This document shows positions 1 to 9,984 of a DNA stretch of 64,000 bases, piece after piece. Made by a program: the position numbers and the translations under genes. Each line of letters starts with the position of its first letter. Within the stretch, counting starts at the first letter, position 1. Under the pieces are notes generated by a model that was not told the DNA's origin, did not search any database, and was given only the letters and a program-made list of their open reading frames with translations. Source of the stretch: Aquibaculum arenosum (GTDB taxonomy: Bacteria; Pseudomonadota; Alphaproteobacteria; Kiloniellales; DSM-21159); assembly GCF_029222965.1 (NCBI RefSeq), contig NZ_JARHUD010000003.1:365497-429496 (forward strand), in the 5' to 3' direction.

Positions 1-932
1 TCCCCTTCTCCAGCCTGGCGGCCGAGCAGTTCGGCCGGATCGGCGAATTTCCCGCCCCCGTGGTCGAATCCACTGGCACCGGCGGCGGCATGCGGCTGTT
101 CTGTGGCGGCGTCGGCGTCGATTATCCCGACATCACCGGTGCCTCGCGCGCCATGAAGGCCTCCGAGTGGGAGAACTGCCAGGCCAATGGCGTCGATGAC
201 GTGACCGAGATCCAGCTCGGCTTCGACGGCATCACTCTTGCGGTCTCTCTCGATGGCCAGCCGATGGATGTCACCCGCGCGCAGCTCTTCCAGGCGCTTG
301 CCGCCGAAGTCGAGGTGGACGGCGAGATCGTCGCGAACCCGCACGAGCGCTGGTCCGACATCGACGCCGACCTGCCGGATGTGGAGATCACCGTTCTGGG
401 CCCACCGCCGACCTCGGGCACCCGTGATGCCTGGATCGAGCTGGTGATGGAAGAGGGATGTGACACCTTCCCGGCCATCGCAGACCTGGCCGAGAGTGAC
501 GAAGACCGCCACGCCGAGGTGTGCCAGCGCATGCGCGAGGACGGGCACTTCGTGGAAGCCGGCGAGAACGACAACCTGATCGTGCAGCGTCTGGTCTCCG
601 AGCCCGACAACTACGGCATCTTCGGATACAGCTTCCTGGCCGAGAATGCGGACTCGATCCAGCCGGCGGCCATCGACGGCGTGGAGCCCAGCGAAGAGAC
701 CATTGCGGACTTCTCCTACCCCGTGTCCCGCCCGATCTTCGTCTATGCCAAGAATGCCCATCGCAGTGCCATTCCTGGCCTCGAAGAGTTCATTGCGGAG
801 CTCACCGACGACCGCGCCTTCGGGCCGGACGGCTACATGACCGATATCGGCCTGATCGCCATGCCGGAAGAGCGTCGTGCCGAAGTGCGCGAGGCAGCCG
901 AAAGCGGCGCGACCTTCAGCCCCTCCGAGTAA
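1..932 (+). CDS. pstS: Phosphate ABC transporter substrate-binding protein PstS (5' end outside window)
   Basis: Periplasmic phosphate-binding subunit that hands phosphate to the PstCAB importer. The frame is already open at the left edge (codons from position 3) and ends at a TAA, so only about 309 C-terminal residues are visible; the start and signal peptide lie outside. Visible family signs are the ESTGTGGGMRLFC segment, typical of the phosphate pocket of PstS, and the late FSYPVSRPIFVYAKN strand. The next genes are pstC, pstA, pstB, phoU and phoB, all on the same strand, which settles the assignment. A Pho box, if present, would be upstream of the window. Confidence 0.95.
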   Translation, partial: PFSSLAAEQFGRIGEFPAPVVESTGTGGGMRLFCGGVGVDYPDITGASRAMKASEWENCQANGVDDVTEIQLGFDGITLAVSLDGQPMDVTRAQLFQALAAEVEVDGEIVANPHERWSDIDADLPDVEITVLGPPPTSGTRDAWIELVMEEGCDTFPAIADLAESDEDRHAEVCQRMREDGHFVEAGENDNLIVQRLVSEPDNYGIFGYSFLAENADSIQPAAIDGVEPSEETIADFSYPVSRPIFVYAKNAHRSAIPGLEEFIAELTDDRAFGPDGYMTDIGLIAMPEERRAEVREAAESGATFSPSE

Positions 933-947
933 TCAAGTTCCCCTCCT

Positions 948-971
948 GGCGGCGCGCTTCGGTGCGCCGCC
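948..971 (+). terminator. Strong UUCG-capped hairpin between pstS and pstC
   Basis: A 10-bp GC-rich inverted repeat (GGCGGCGCGC paired with GTGCGCCGCC, one G-U pair) is closed by a TTCG tetraloop and lies 16 nt after the pstS stop. No run of T follows, so it is unlikely to be a complete terminator. The likely role, by inference, is to protect the 3' end of pstS mRNA or to attenuate, so that the binding protein is made in excess over the permease. Confidence 0.7.
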
Positions 972-1016
972 GCTTCTCCATTTCTGGTGTTACACTTCGA
1001 TGACCCAATCGCTGCC

Positions 1017-2399
1017 ATGTCCTTCTCCCTGACCCTGGGCGTCTTGCTGCTGCTCTCGGCCGCCGGCTACTGGGTCGGGCGCAGCCGTGCCGCCAACCTG
1101 GTGGCGCGAGGCAGTGGACGGCTGCACAGCCTGCCGAGCTATCACGGTTTCTACGTGGCGCTCTGGGCGGGCATTCCTGCCTTCGTGTTGCTCCTGGCTT
1201 GGGGGGTGGCGGGCGATCGCATCGTGGAGGCGTTGGTGCTGGCCGGACTGCCCGATGCCCAGACCGCCACGCTCACCAACAGCGAACGCGCGCTTCTGCT
1301 GGCGCAGATCCGCAACGAGGCTGCCGGGATCGGCTTCGGCACACCCGAACCCTTCGTGGCGGCCGCAGCCGAGCGCCTAGTGGAGCTGCGCAGCTTCAGC
1401 GCTTGGATCGTTTCAGCGGCGCTGATCGCCGGTGCACTGGCAGCGTTGGCCTGGGCACTGCGCCGCCTGGCGCCGGACCTGCGCACCCGCAATGGCGTGG
1501 AGCGCACGCTGCGCCTGGCCATGGCGCTCTGCTCGGCGCTGGCGATCCTGACGACGCTCGGCATCGTGCTGTCGCTGATCTTCGAGGCGCTGCGCTTCTT
1601 CGCGCGCTACAGTCCGCTCGACTTCCTTTTCGGCCTGCAATGGAGCCCGCAAACGGCGATCCGCGAGGACCAGGTGGGCTCCTCCGGGGCCTTTGGCGCC
1701 CTGCCGGTGGTCTGGGGCACGCTCTTCATCTCCCTGATCGCCATGCTCGTGGCCGTGCCTGTCGGCCTGATGAGCGCGGTCTACCTGGCGGAGTATGCCA
1801 CGCCGCGGGTGCGGAGCTGGGTCAAGCCGGTGCTGGAGATCCTGGCCGGCATACCCACGGTGGTCTACGGCTTCTTCGCCATCCTGACCATCGCCCCCCT
1901 GGTGCGCGAGGCGGGCGTGACCCTGGGACTGAGCGTTGCCGCGAACAGCGCGCTGGCCGCGGGCCTGGTGATGGGTTTGATGCTCATTCCCTTCGTCTCT
2001 TCGCTGTCCGACGATGTGATCAACGCCGTGCCGCAGTCCCTGCGCGATGGCGCGGCGGGACTAGGGGCGACCCGGTCGGAAACCGTGCGTCAGGTGGTGC
2101 TGCCGGCGGCCCTGCCAGGGATCGTTGGCGCGGTGCTGCTCGCGCTGTCGCGCGCCATCGGCGAGACCATGATCGTGGTCATGGCGGCGGGCCTGGCGGC
2201 CAACCTGACGGTGAACCCCTTCGAGGCCGTGACCACCGTGACGGTCCAGATCGTCTCCAACCTTACCGGCGATACGGAGTTCGACAGCGCCAAGACGCTT
2301 TCGGCCTTTGCGCTCGGATTGCTGCTCTTCTGCGTGACCCTCTGCCTCAACGTCATCGCTCTTGGCATCGTCAAGCGCTATCGGGAAATCTATGACTGA
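1017..2399 (+). CDS. pstC: Phosphate ABC transporter permease PstC
   Basis: Inner-membrane permease subunit of the high-affinity phosphate importer. The ATG at 1017 (MSFSLTLG) gives 460 residues; an in-frame GTG at 987 is less likely because it adds a non-hydrophobic leader. The N-terminal third carries the extra domain of long alphaproteobacterial PstC (hydrophobic helices near residues 3-22 and 45-65, then a soluble stretch). The C-terminal half is the binding-protein-dependent permease domain with the EAA-loop segment LRDGAAGLGATRSE near residue 342, where PstB docks. Its last codons overlap pstA by 8 nt. Confidence 0.95.
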   Translation: MSFSLTLGVLLLLSAAGYWVGRSRAANLVARGSGRLHSLPSYHGFYVALWAGIPAFVLLLAWGVAGDRIVEALVLAGLPDAQTATLTNSERALLLAQIRNEAAGIGFGTPEPFVAAAAERLVELRSFSAWIVSAALIAGALAALAWALRRLAPDLRTRNGVERTLRLAMALCSALAILTTLGIVLSLIFEALRFFARYSPLDFLFGLQWSPQTAIREDQVGSSGAFGALPVVWGTLFISLIAMLVAVPVGLMSAVYLAEYATPRVRSWVKPVLEILAGIPTVVYGFFAILTIAPLVREAGVTLGLSVAANSALAAGLVMGLMLIPFVSSLSDDVINAVPQSLRDGAAGLGATRSETVRQVVLPAALPGIVGAVLLALSRAIGETMIVVMAAGLAANLTVNPFEAVTTVTVQIVSNLTGDTEFDSAKTLSAFALGLLLFCVTLCLNVIALGIVKRYREIYD

Positions 2400-3702
2400 C
2401 AGCTTGCAGATCACAGGCGCTGGCACCTCGCTGCACACGACGCCGGCGGCGCAGCGGCGCCTGCGGCGGCGCTATGCAGCCGAACGGCGCTTCAAAGCCC
2501 TGGGCCTTTTCGCCGTGCTCTTTGGCCTGGCGATGCTCGCCTTCCTGCTGACCACCATCGTCAGCCAAGGCTATCGTGCCTTCATCCAGACGCACGTGAG
2601 CCTGGAGGTCTATCTAGACCCCGAGGTGATCGACCCGCGCGGCACCGCAGACCCGCGTGACCTGGCCCGGGCCGACTACCAGAGCCTGGCCGAGAACGCG
2701 CTCTATGGCCTCTTTCCGGCGGTGGAGGCCTCGGCCGAGCGCCGGGCCTTGCGCGGCATGTTGTCTCAAGGGGCTGGGTTGGAACTGCGCCGGCGCATCC
2801 AAAACGACCCTGAGTTGGTCGGCACCACCCTGGAACTGCAGCTGCTGGTCAGCGGCAGCGTCGACCAGTTGAACAAGGGTGTGTTCGATCTGGAATCTGG
2901 CCGCCGCTTGCCGGTGAGCGACGAACAGATCGGTTGGTTCCGCGAGCTCGAGGCACAGGACCGCATTTCCGCACCCTTCAACTGGGGGCTCTTCACCCGG
3001 GCCGACAGCCGCGAGCCGGAACTGGCCGGCCTGGCTGGGGCACTCCAAGGGTCGCTCTATCTGATGATCGTGACCTTCGTGCTGTCCTTCCCGCTGGGCA
3101 TCGGCGCGGCGATCTACCTGGAGGAGTTCGCGCCGAAGAACCGGCTCACCGACCTGATCGAGGTCAACATCAACAATCTGGCCGCCGTGCCTTCCATCGT
3201 CTTCGGCCTGCTCGGGCTCGCAGTCTTCATCCAGGTCTTCGGGCTTCCCCGTTCCGCGCCGCTGGTTGGCGGCATGGTGCTGGCGTTGATGACCCTGCCG
3301 ACCATCATCATTGCTACCCGAGCCAGCTTGAAGGCCGTTCCCCCTTCGATCCGCGAAGCGGCGTTGGGCATCGGGGCTTCACGCATTCAGACCATTTTCC
3401 ACCACGTCCTGCCGCTGGCCATGCCCGGCATCCTCACCGGCGCCATCATCGGTCTGGCCCAAGCGCTGGGAGAGACGGCGCCGCTGCTCATGGTGGGGAT
3501 GAATGCCTTCGTCACCAGCGTCGGCGACTCCATGACCAGCCCGGCCACCGCCCTGCCCACCCAGGTTTACATGTGGGCCGACAGCCCGCAGCGCGGTTTC
3601 GTCGAGCGCACCTCGGCGGCCATCATGGTGCTGCTCGGCTTTCTGATCGTGATGAACGCGCTGGCCGTGTTCCTGCGCCGGCGCTTCGAGAGGCGGTGGT
3701 AA
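2392..3702 (+). CDS. pstA: Phosphate ABC transporter permease PstA
   Basis: Second permease subunit of the phosphate importer, 436 residues from the ATG at 2392, which lies inside the pstC stop region and implies translational coupling. An arginine-rich cytoplasmic N-terminus and one membrane helix are followed by a soluble region of about 120 residues (roughly 40-170) that looks like the DUF3333 domain of long PstA proteins. The permease domain follows, with the EAA-loop segment [13 protein letters not shown] near residue 320. pstB begins 4 nt after the stop. Confidence 0.95.
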   Translation: MTDSLQITGAGTSLHTTPAAQRRLRRRYAAERRFKALGLFAVLFGLAMLAFLLTTIVSQGYRAFIQTHVSLEVYLDPEVIDPRGTADPRDLARADYQSLAENALYGLFPAVEASAERRALRGMLSQGAGLELRRRIQNDPELVGTTLELQLLVSGSVDQLNKGVFDLESGRRLPVSDEQIGWFRELEAQDRISAPFNWGLFTRADSREPELAGLAGALQGSLYLMIVTFVLSFPLGIGAAIYLEEFAPKNRLTDLIEVNINNLAAVPSIVFGLLGLAVFIQVFGLPRSAPLVGGMVLALMTLPTIIIATRASLKAVPPSIREAALGIGASRIQTIFHHVLPLAMPGILTGAIIGLAQALGETAPLLMVGMNAFVTSVGDSMTSPATALPTQVYMWADSPQRGFVERTSAAIMVLLGFLIVMNALAVFLRRRFERRW

Positions 3703-3706
3703 ACCC

Positions 3707-4543
<837 letters not shown>

Positions 4544-4561
4544 GCTGGAGGAGGAGAAGGC

Positions 4562-5305
4562 ATGACGGGCTCATCGGAGCACATCATTCGCGCCTATGAT
4601 GACGAGCTGCAGGCGCTCAACGGCCTGATCGCGCGCATGGGCGGGCTGGCGGAAATCCAGCTCGCCGCGGCGGTCGATGCCTTGGTCAAGGGCGATGCGG
4701 AGCGGGCGCAGCGGATCGTGGCCGGGGACCGGGCGCTGGATGAACTCGAGCAGGAAATCGATGCCGCGGTCGTGCGCATGCTGGCTCTGCGTCAGCCGGT
4801 GGCCGGCGACCTGCGCAGCGTCGTGGCGGCGCTGAAAATCGCCGCTGACCTGGAGCGCATCGGCGACTACGCCAAGAACGTGGCCAAGCGCTCCACGGCC
4901 CTGGCTCAAAGCCGCCAGATGGAGACCCTGGGGGCGATTGCGCGCATGGCGCGCCTGGTTCAGGCTGGGATCAAGCAGGTGCTGGACGCCTACCTGCAGC
5001 GTGATGCGCGGCTCGCCCTGGACGTTTGGGAGCGCGACCGCGAGATCGACGAGATGTACACCGGGCTGTTCCGCGCCACCCTGACCTATATGATGGAGGA
5101 TCCGCGCAATATCACTCCGGCCACCCATTTGCTCTTCATCGCCAAGAATATCGAGCGTATGGGCGATCACGCCACCAACATCGCCGAGGTGGTGCATTTC
5201 ATGGTGACCGGCAATCGTCTGGAAGGGGGCCGACCCAAGGGCGACACCTCGAGCTATGCGGTGGTGGAGCCGGAAAGCCCGCGGTCCGGTGGGGAGGGGA
5301 GATAG
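4562..5305 (+). CDS. phoU: Phosphate-signalling regulator PhoU
   Basis: Cytoplasmic negative regulator that links Pst transport state to the PhoR-PhoB phosphorelay. It has 247 residues from an ATG preceded by a strong GGAGGAGGAG ribosome site. It contains two PhoU helical repeats, each with the metal-binding signature: ADLERIGDYAKN near residue 95 and KNIERMGDHATN near residue 197. The C-terminal 30 residues are low-complexity and specific to this lineage. It lies between pstB and phoB with 2 nt to phoB, so the response regulator is co-transcribed with the transporter it controls. No phoR lies within the window. Confidence 0.96.
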   Translation: MTGSSEHIIRAYDDELQALNGLIARMGGLAEIQLAAAVDALVKGDAERAQRIVAGDRALDELEQEIDAAVVRMLALRQPVAGDLRSVVAALKIAADLERIGDYAKNVAKRSTALAQSRQMETLGAIARMARLVQAGIKQVLDAYLQRDARLALDVWERDREIDEMYTGLFRATLTYMMEDPRNITPATHLLFIAKNIERMGDHATNIAEVVHFMVTGNRLEGGRPKGDTSSYAVVEPESPRSGGEGR

Positions 5306-5307
5306 AG

Positions 5308-6000
5308 ATGAGCGCGACGATTCTTCTGGTCGAGGACGAAGCGGCGCTGATCACGCTGCTGCGCTACAATCTGGAGAAGGAAGGCTACCGCCTGGTCGAA
5401 GCCCACGACGGCGAGGAGGCGCTGGTGGTGGCGAAGGAGGAACAGCCGGACCTGATCCTGCTCGACTGGATGCTGCCGCTGCTCAGTGGTCTGCAGGTCT
5501 GTCGCCAACTGCGCCGCGGTCCGGAAACCCGCGACACGCCGATTATCCTGCTCACCGCGCGCGGCGAGGAAACCGACAAGGTGCGCGGTCTCGAGAGCGG
5601 GGCCGACGACTACATCACCAAGCCCTTCTCTCCGGCGGAGCTTTTGGCCCGCATCCGTGCGGTGCTGCGCCGCAGCGCCCCGGCGACCACCGCGGAGACC
5701 CTGTCCTTCGAGGATATCACCATGGATCTGACGGCCCACCGGGTGAGCCGCGGCAACAAGTCGCTGCACCTGGGGCCCACGGAGTATCGTCTGCTGCGCC
5801 ACCTGTTGCAGCAGCCCGGACGGGTCTATTCCCGCGAGCAGCTCCTGGACGCCGTCTGGGGACGCGATGTCTATGTGGAACTGCGCACCGTGGATGTGCA
5901 CATCCGGCGACTGCGCAAGGCGCTGAATGACGGGGGTCTGCCGGACCTGATCCGCACGGTGCGATCAGCCGGGTATGCTCTGGATCGACCGACTGCCTGA
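5308..6000 (+). CDS. phoB: Phosphate regulon response regulator PhoB
   Basis: OmpR/PhoB-class transcription factor, 230 residues from the ATG at 5308, just after a GGGGAGGGGAGA site. The receiver domain has the acidic pocket VEDEA, the phosphoacceptor Asp53 in LILLDWMLP, Thr83 and Lys105 (ITKPFSP). The C-terminal winged helix (about 135-228) has the recognition segment ELRTVDVHIRRLRK and ends SAGYALD. The cognate kinase PhoR is not downstream; in many alphaproteobacteria it is upstream of pstS. The WMLP after the phosphorylation site and the operon context make PhoB more likely than another OmpR-class paralogue. Confidence 0.95.
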   Translation: MSATILLVEDEAALITLLRYNLEKEGYRLVEAHDGEEALVVAKEEQPDLILLDWMLPLLSGLQVCRQLRRGPETRDTPIILLTARGEETDKVRGLESGADDYITKPFSPAELLARIRAVLRRSAPATTAETLSFEDITMDLTAHRVSRGNKSLHLGPTEYRLLRHLLQQPGRVYSREQLLDAVWGRDVYVELRTVDVHIRRLRKALNDGGLPDLIRTVRSAGYALDRPTA

Positions 6001-6036
6001 CCCGGCACGGCCTTTCGAAAATTCGCGGTCTCGTCC

Positions 6037-6080
6037 TTGTAAGCCGCTCCCGGCACCTTATATTGCAAATCAGTCGCAAT
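6037..6080 (+). promoter_or_regulatory. Promoter with Fur-like palindrome for the DUF2061 gene
   Basis: A candidate sigma-70 promoter reads TTGTAA (6037-6042), 16 nt, TATATT (6059-6064). Overlapping and following the -10 is the 19-nt imperfect palindrome ATTGCAAATCAGTCGCAAT (6062-6080; outer arms ATTGC/GCAAT exact). This resembles the ATTGC-AAT-ATT-GCAAT layout of proteobacterial Fur sites. Placement over the -10 would allow repression. The regulator is inferred; only the promoter hexamers and the palindrome are seen. Confidence 0.5.
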
Positions 6081-6100
6081 ACAAAGTACGGAGACGGTCA

Positions 6101-6340
6101 ATGCAGCGCGATGTGATCAAGACCCTGAGCTATGCCGGCGTTCACTTCACGGTGGCGTTCGGCGTGGTCTATCTGCTGACCGGCTCGCTGCCCATCGCCA
6201 CGGGTGTGGCCATGCTGGAGCCCTTGGCCAACACTTTCGCCTATTTCCTGCATGAGCGGGCCTGGAACCTGGCGGGCAAGCGCCGCGCGGCGCCGGATCA
6301 GCCGGCAACGCAGCCGCCGGAGGGCCTGGCGGCGGTGTGA
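6101..6340 (+). CDS. Small DUF2061 membrane protein
   Basis: A 79-residue protein starting at an ATG 5 nt after an ACGGAGA ribosome site. Two hydrophobic segments (about residues 8-30 and 33-52) carry the DUF2061 pattern of a conserved His in the first helix (AGVHFTVAFG) and a FLHERAWN motif after the second. The Pro/Ala-rich C-terminus is not conserved. The family function is unknown. It follows phoB by 100 nt but has its own promoter with a Fur-like site, so it may be independent of the Pho operon. It is convergent with the PAS gene. Confidence 0.8.
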   Translation: MQRDVIKTLSYAGVHFTVAFGVVYLLTGSLPIATGVAMLEPLANTFAYFLHERAWNLAGKRRAAPDQPATQPPEGLAAV

Positions 6341-6371
6341 AGCGCCGGCCGCTGCGGGCCGCTTTCCGCGC

Positions 6372-6941
6372 CTATTCCGGCGGGTCCGTCTCCGACGCGT
6401 TGTTGCGATGCCAGTTCCAGGAGGGGCGGGGCCACAAGCCGTGGTTCCACTCTCGGGGATAGACCAGAGCGGCCAGGAAACCGGTAACCAAGTCGCCCGT
6501 GTCGCTGAGCGGCAGAACCAGGGAATCGAAGGCCCAGCGTTCGCAGGCGATGAGACGCCGGCCCGCCGCACTGCGCGGTTTTCCGTCGGCCATCACGCCT
6601 TCGAAGAGACGCTGGCAGAAGCGGCGAAAGGCAGGGTCGGGCAGGTCGTCGAAGGTCGCGCCGGTCAGATCATAGCCCGCCGCTTGGGTCACACCTGTGC
6701 CGATCAGGCGATAGCGGAAGAGGGGACGACCGGCTTGCGCTTCGTCGGGGTCGCGCGACAGCGCCTCTACCACCATGACATCCTTGAGGATGTCGGACAC
6801 CGCGGCCGGATCGATATCCTTTCGCGTCGGCATGGGCCGCTTTCCGCAGATCGACAGCCAGTAGCGATGCAGCCGGAGTAGCCTTTGCTGCTCGGTCCTG
6901 ATCCCCCCGGCTTGCCCCATTCTGCGCCCAAGGTCGCTCAT
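6372..6941 (-). CDS. PAS-domain protein (PAS_5-type, stand-alone)
   Basis: A 189-residue soluble protein whose core (about residues 15-165) matches the PAS_5 pattern common in Rhodospirillales: YWLSICGKRPMPTRKDID near the start, a DVMVVEA strand and RYRLIGTGV before a variable region, then FDSLVLPLSDTG. No output domain (kinase, GGDEF or HTH) is attached, so it is either a sensor acting in trans or a ligand-binding protein of unknown role. The ATG at 6941 is chosen; an in-frame GTG at 6956 would add five residues. It lies downstream of the TSUP permease with a 225-nt gap, which argues for its own promoter. Confidence 0.7.
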   Translation of the reverse strand: MSDLGRRMGQAGGIRTEQQRLLRLHRYWLSICGKRPMPTRKDIDPAAVSDILKDVMVVEALSRDPDEAQAGRPLFRYRLIGTGVTQAAGYDLTGATFDDLPDPAFRRFCQRLFEGVMADGKPRSAAGRRLIACERWAFDSLVLPLSDTGDLVTGFLAALVYPREWNHGLWPRPSWNWHRNNASETDPPE

Positions 6942-7166
6942 CTTCCCCGCTGCCACTTACCGCTTTTCTTGTATTGCCGATCGCGTCTCATCCCGCTTTC
7001 GTTGCGGGCAGCTGTGCCATATCCCCGCGCCGCTGCCAAGGCCACGGAAGAGAGCCGCCTTTCGGAGAGCTATCCGGCGCAAAAGGTTACGAGAGCCACT
7101 CGGCTCCACTTCTTTGATGGAGAGCGGAGTCGCGCTTTCAGTCAGAACCTAAAGTGGTTCAGGTGT

Positions 7167-7991
7167 CTAGGCGGAGAGCAAGATGTTCACCCCGTTGACC
7201 AAAAGGAAGAGAGCGAAGGCCCGGCGCAGCCAGCGGCTGCTGATGGCATGGGCGATTCTGGCGCCCACCGGGGCGAAGAGGCTGGTCATGGGGATCAGCG
7301 CCAGGAAGGCAGCGATGTTGACATAGCCGATGGTGAAGGGAGGCATGCCCTCGGTCTTGTCGAGTCCGCTGAGGATAAAGCCCAGGCTGCCGGGCACGGC
7401 GATCAGGATGCCGATGGCCGAGGCGGTGCCCACGGCGATCAGCGGTTTGATGGAACAGAGCACCAGGGTCGGGACGGTGAAGGTGCCGCCGCCGATACCG
7501 ATGAGGGTCGATAGACCCCCGATGACCGAGGCGGTGGCGGCCTTGGCCGCGCCGCGCGGCGGCTCTTGAGCCAGCACATAACCCTCCCTTACGAAGGCCA
7601 TGTAGGCTGCAACCAGTAGAGCCATGCCGCCGAAGACGATCTTCAGTCCGCTGGCATCCAGCCAGGCGGCAATCACCGAGCCGACGACTACGCCCAGCAC
7701 GATCCAGGGTGCCCAGGCCTTGAAGATGTTCCAGTCGATGCTGCCGCGTTTGCGGTGGGCGCGCACCGACATGACCGAGGTGACCACAATGGTGGCAAGT
7801 GAAGTGCCGACCGCCAGATGCATGCGATGGGCCTCTGCCACCTCGAGCAGGGTGAACATGTAGAGCAGCACCGGCACGATGATCATGCCACCGCCCACCC
7901 CCAGCAGGCCGGCCATGGTCCCGGCAATAGCCCCGGCGATGACGAGCATGATGACGAAGTGGGCCAGGGTGCCCAGGTCCAAGGCTTCCAT
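7167..7991 (-). CDS. TSUP (TauE/SafE) family permease
   Basis: Integral membrane protein of 274 residues with about eight hydrophobic segments and the two-repeat TSUP layout. Each half opens with a glycine-rich loop: GLLGVGGGMIIVPVL near residue 28 and TLIGIGGGTFTVPTL near residue 161. Family members export or import small sulfur and organic anions such as sulfite, sulfoacetate or thiosulfate; the substrate here cannot be read from the sequence and no sulfur gene adjoins. A short soluble loop (REGYVLAQEPPRG) joins the halves. The stop is followed by a weak GAACC/GGTTC inverted repeat without a T-run. Confidence 0.85.
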   Translation of the reverse strand: MEALDLGTLAHFVIMLVIAGAIAGTMAGLLGVGGGMIIVPVLLYMFTLLEVAEAHRMHLAVGTSLATIVVTSVMSVRAHRKRGSIDWNIFKAWAPWIVLGVVVGSVIAAWLDASGLKIVFGGMALLVAAYMAFVREGYVLAQEPPRGAAKAATASVIGGLSTLIGIGGGTFTVPTLVLCSIKPLIAVGTASAIGILIAVPGSLGFILSGLDKTEGMPPFTIGYVNIAAFLALIPMTSLFAPVGARIAHAISSRWLRRAFALFLLVNGVNILLSA

Positions 7992-8177
7992 TCAGCGCGG
8001 CTTTCAGGTGAAGGTGGGGGGAGGGGCAGCATAGTCCGCAGGCAAGACAGAAGCCGTGCCCGGCGAGCGATGCCGGAGTGTTAGCAACCTGCTGAGTTCA
8101 CAGAAAATTCGCTGCGACTATGCCGTTCTGTCCCCTGTCTGACAACCCGAAAGCCCAGTTTTGGATGTGGCTGGCGG

Positions 8178-8354
8178 TCAGCTACGCGGTCCAAAGATCA
8201 GCCAGGCGATGAAGCCCACGAACGGGAAGACCACCAGCACGACGACCCAGATGACCTTGGTGCCGGTGGAGGCTGAGGATCCCACGGTCTTGATGATGGC
8301 ATAGATGACGAGAACGAGGAGGATGAGGCCCAGCAGGCCGAATTCGAGTCCCAT
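8178..8354 (-). CDS. PLDc_N-type two-helix membrane mini-protein
   Basis: A 58-residue protein from the ATG at 8354, preceded by AAGGGGAGA. Two hydrophobic helices (about 2-22 and 32-54) are joined by a short polar loop, ending WLIFGPRS. The second helix with VFPFVGFIAWLIFG is the hallmark of the PLDc_N family (the N-terminal membrane part of cardiolipin synthases, also found alone). Stand-alone versions have no assigned biochemical function. It lies downstream of the his-operon terminator hairpin, so it is probably separately transcribed. Confidence 0.75.
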   Translation of the reverse strand: MGLEFGLLGLILLVLVIYAIIKTVGSSASTGTKVIWVVVLVVFPFVGFIAWLIFGPRS

Positions 8355-8424
8355 GATGGTGGTCTCCCCTTTGTTGACCCTGCCCGGGTGGAGTGTCGGC
8401 AGGGCGATCGAGGGGGAAAGCGTC

Positions 8425-8455
8425 GCGGGCTGCGGTGCGTTCCACCGCAACCCGC
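8425..8455 (-). terminator. Hairpin terminator at the end of the his operon
   Basis: A 13-bp stem (GCGGGTTGCGGTG with CACCGCAGCCCGC, one G-U pair, 5-nt loop) begins 9 nt after the stop of the HIT gene on the minus strand and is followed by GACGCTTTCCCCC. The stem is very stable but the U-tract is poor, so termination may be partial. Confidence 0.6.
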
Positions 8456-8464
8456 ATTTTCACC

Positions 8465-8830
8465 TCATTTGGGCAGCCGCAGCATGACGCCGAGGTCCTG
8501 GCCGCCGCAGACATGGAAGTGCAGGTGCTGCACCTCCTGGCGCGCGTCTTCGCCGTGGTTGGACAGCAGGCGGTAGCCGCTCTCCTGGACGCCCAGCATG
8601 CGCGCCACTTCGCCGATGGTGCGCATCAGGTCGACGATTTCGTCCGGCGTGGCCTGGGCACTGAAGTCGTCGAAAGAGACATAGGCACCCTTGGGGATCA
8701 CCAGGACGTGGTGGCGCGATAAGGGTCTGATGTCGTGAAAGGCCAGGGAATGCTCGCTCTCCAGCACCTTCTTGCAGGGCAACTCGCCGCGCAGGATCTT
8801 GGCAAAGATATTGTCGGGATCGTAGGCCAT
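8465..8830 (-). CDS. HIT-family (HinT-like) nucleotide hydrolase/transferase
   Basis: Histidine-triad protein of 121 residues, probably a purine-nucleoside phosphoramidate hydrolase of the HinT branch. The N-terminal [15 protein letters not shown] is typical of the group. The catalytic triad is HLHFHVCGG with His102, His104 and His106. The start is the ATG at 8830 with GAGGAAG just upstream. It lies 9 nt after hisE as the last gene of the histidine operon, an arrangement common in alphaproteobacteria; whether this has metabolic meaning is unknown. Confidence 0.92.
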   Translation of the reverse strand: MAYDPDNIFAKILRGELPCKKVLESEHSLAFHDIRPLSRHHVLVIPKGAYVSFDDFSAQATPDEIVDLMRTIGEVARMLGVQESGYRLLSNHGEDARQEVQHLHFHVCGGQDLGVMLRLPK

Positions 8831-8839
8831 CGCTTCCTC

Positions 8840-9211
8840 TCAAGCCGTGATGTTACGCGCCGCCTTCTCTGCCAGGCCGGAGGTGCCCTTGCGCTGCAAC
8901 AGCTTCTCCCAGACCTGCTCGGGGCGGACCCCGCGCGCAGCCCAGAGCACCAGCAGGTGGTAGAGCAGGTCGGCGCTCTCCGACGCCAGGGCCTCGGGAT
9001 CGTTGCGGATGCCCTCGATGACGGTCTCGACTGCCTCCTCGCCCAGCTTTTGCGCGATCTTGGCCTCGCCCTTGGCGAAGAGCTTGGCGGTGTAGCTCGA
9101 CCCCGGATCGGCGTCGCGGCGGCTTTCGATCAGGGCATAGAGTTCGTCCAGGATGCGGGCGTCCCAGTCGGACGCGCCGGCAGCGGGAGTCTCGGGCTTG
9201 CTGTCGCTCAT
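8840..9211 (-). CDS. hisE: Phosphoribosyl-ATP pyrophosphatase HisE
   Basis: Second enzyme of histidine synthesis; it removes pyrophosphate from phosphoribosyl-ATP. It is 123 residues, with the MazG-like helical core: [17 protein letters not shown], then the Mg-binding [11 protein letters not shown] and [11 protein letters not shown] (acidic EExx and ExxD residues). The ATG at 9211 overlaps the hisF stop as ATGA, and hisF's last codons supply GGAGG 8 nt before it. The first 15 residues are a lineage-specific linker. It is separate from HisI, which is not in this window. Confidence 0.95.
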   Translation of the reverse strand: MSDSKPETPAAGASDWDARILDELYALIESRRDADPGSSYTAKLFAKGEAKIAQKLGEEAVETVIEGIRNDPEALASESADLLYHLLVLWAARGVRPEQVWEKLLQRKGTSGLAEKAARNITA

Positions 9212-9984
9212 TCCTGTGCCTCCTCGGCCGGGCGCACCGGCACGCCGGCGGCGGCCAGCGCTGCCTTGGCCTCGGCGACGGAATGGTCGCCGAAGTGGAA
9301 GATCGAGGCGGCGAGCACCGCCGAGGCATGGCCGTCGCGCACGCCTTCCACCAGATGCTGCAGGGTTCCCACGCCGCCCGAGGCGATGACCGGAATCGGC
9401 ACGGCATCGGCCACGGCCCGGGTCAGCTCCAAATCGAAGCCGGCGCGGGTGCCGTCGCGGTCCATGGATGTCAGCAGGATCTCCCCGGCGCCGAGCTCGG
9501 CCAGGCGCTGCGCCCAGGCCACGGCGTCCAGGCCGGTGGCCTTGCGCCCGCCGTGGGTGAAGACCTCGAAGCTTCCGGCAGCGCCGCGCTTGGCATCCAG
9601 CGCCACCACGATGCACTGGGCACCGAACTTCTCCGAGGCGCGCCGCACCAGATCGGGGTCGCTCACGGCGGCGGTGTTCATGGAGACCTTGTCGGCCCCG
9701 GCCAGAAGCAGGCGGCGAATGTCCTCGACACTGCGCACGCCTCCGCCGACGGTCAGCGGCATGAAGCACTGCTCTGCCGTGGCGCGCACCACGTCCAGGA
9801 TGATGCCGCGGTTCTCGTGGCTGGCCGTGATGTCCAGGAAGCAGAGCTCGTCGGCGCCGGCGGCGTCATAGACCCGGGCCTGCTCCACCGGGTCGCCGGC
9901 ATCGCGCAGGTCGACGAAGTTCACGCCCTTGACGACCCGGCCATCCTTGACGTCGAGGCAGGGAATGATCCGGGCCTTGAGCAT
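9208..9984 (-). CDS. hisF: Imidazole glycerol phosphate synthase cyclase subunit HisF
   Basis: The (beta-alpha)8-barrel cyclase that takes ammonia from HisH and converts PRFAR to imidazole glycerol phosphate and AICAR. It is 258 residues. Catalytic Asp11 ([16 protein letters not shown]) and Asp130 ([10 protein letters not shown]) are at canonical positions; phosphate-binding GGG and SGG loops are present ([15 protein letters not shown]). It overlaps hisA by one base (TGATG) and hisE by four, so the three are translationally coupled. A frame extending upstream belongs to an out-of-frame reading of hisA and is not part of this gene. Confidence 0.97.
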   Translation of the reverse strand: MLKARIIPCLDVKDGRVVKGVNFVDLRDAGDPVEQARVYDAAGADELCFLDITASHENRGIILDVVRATAEQCFMPLTVGGGVRSVEDIRRLLLAGADKVSMNTAAVSDPDLVRRASEKFGAQCIVVALDAKRGAAGSFEVFTHGGRKATGLDAVAWAQRLAELGAGEILLTSMDRDGTRAGFDLELTRAVADAVPIPVIASGGVGTLQHLVEGVRDGHASAVLAASIFHFGDHSVAEAKAALAAAGVPVRPAEEAQE

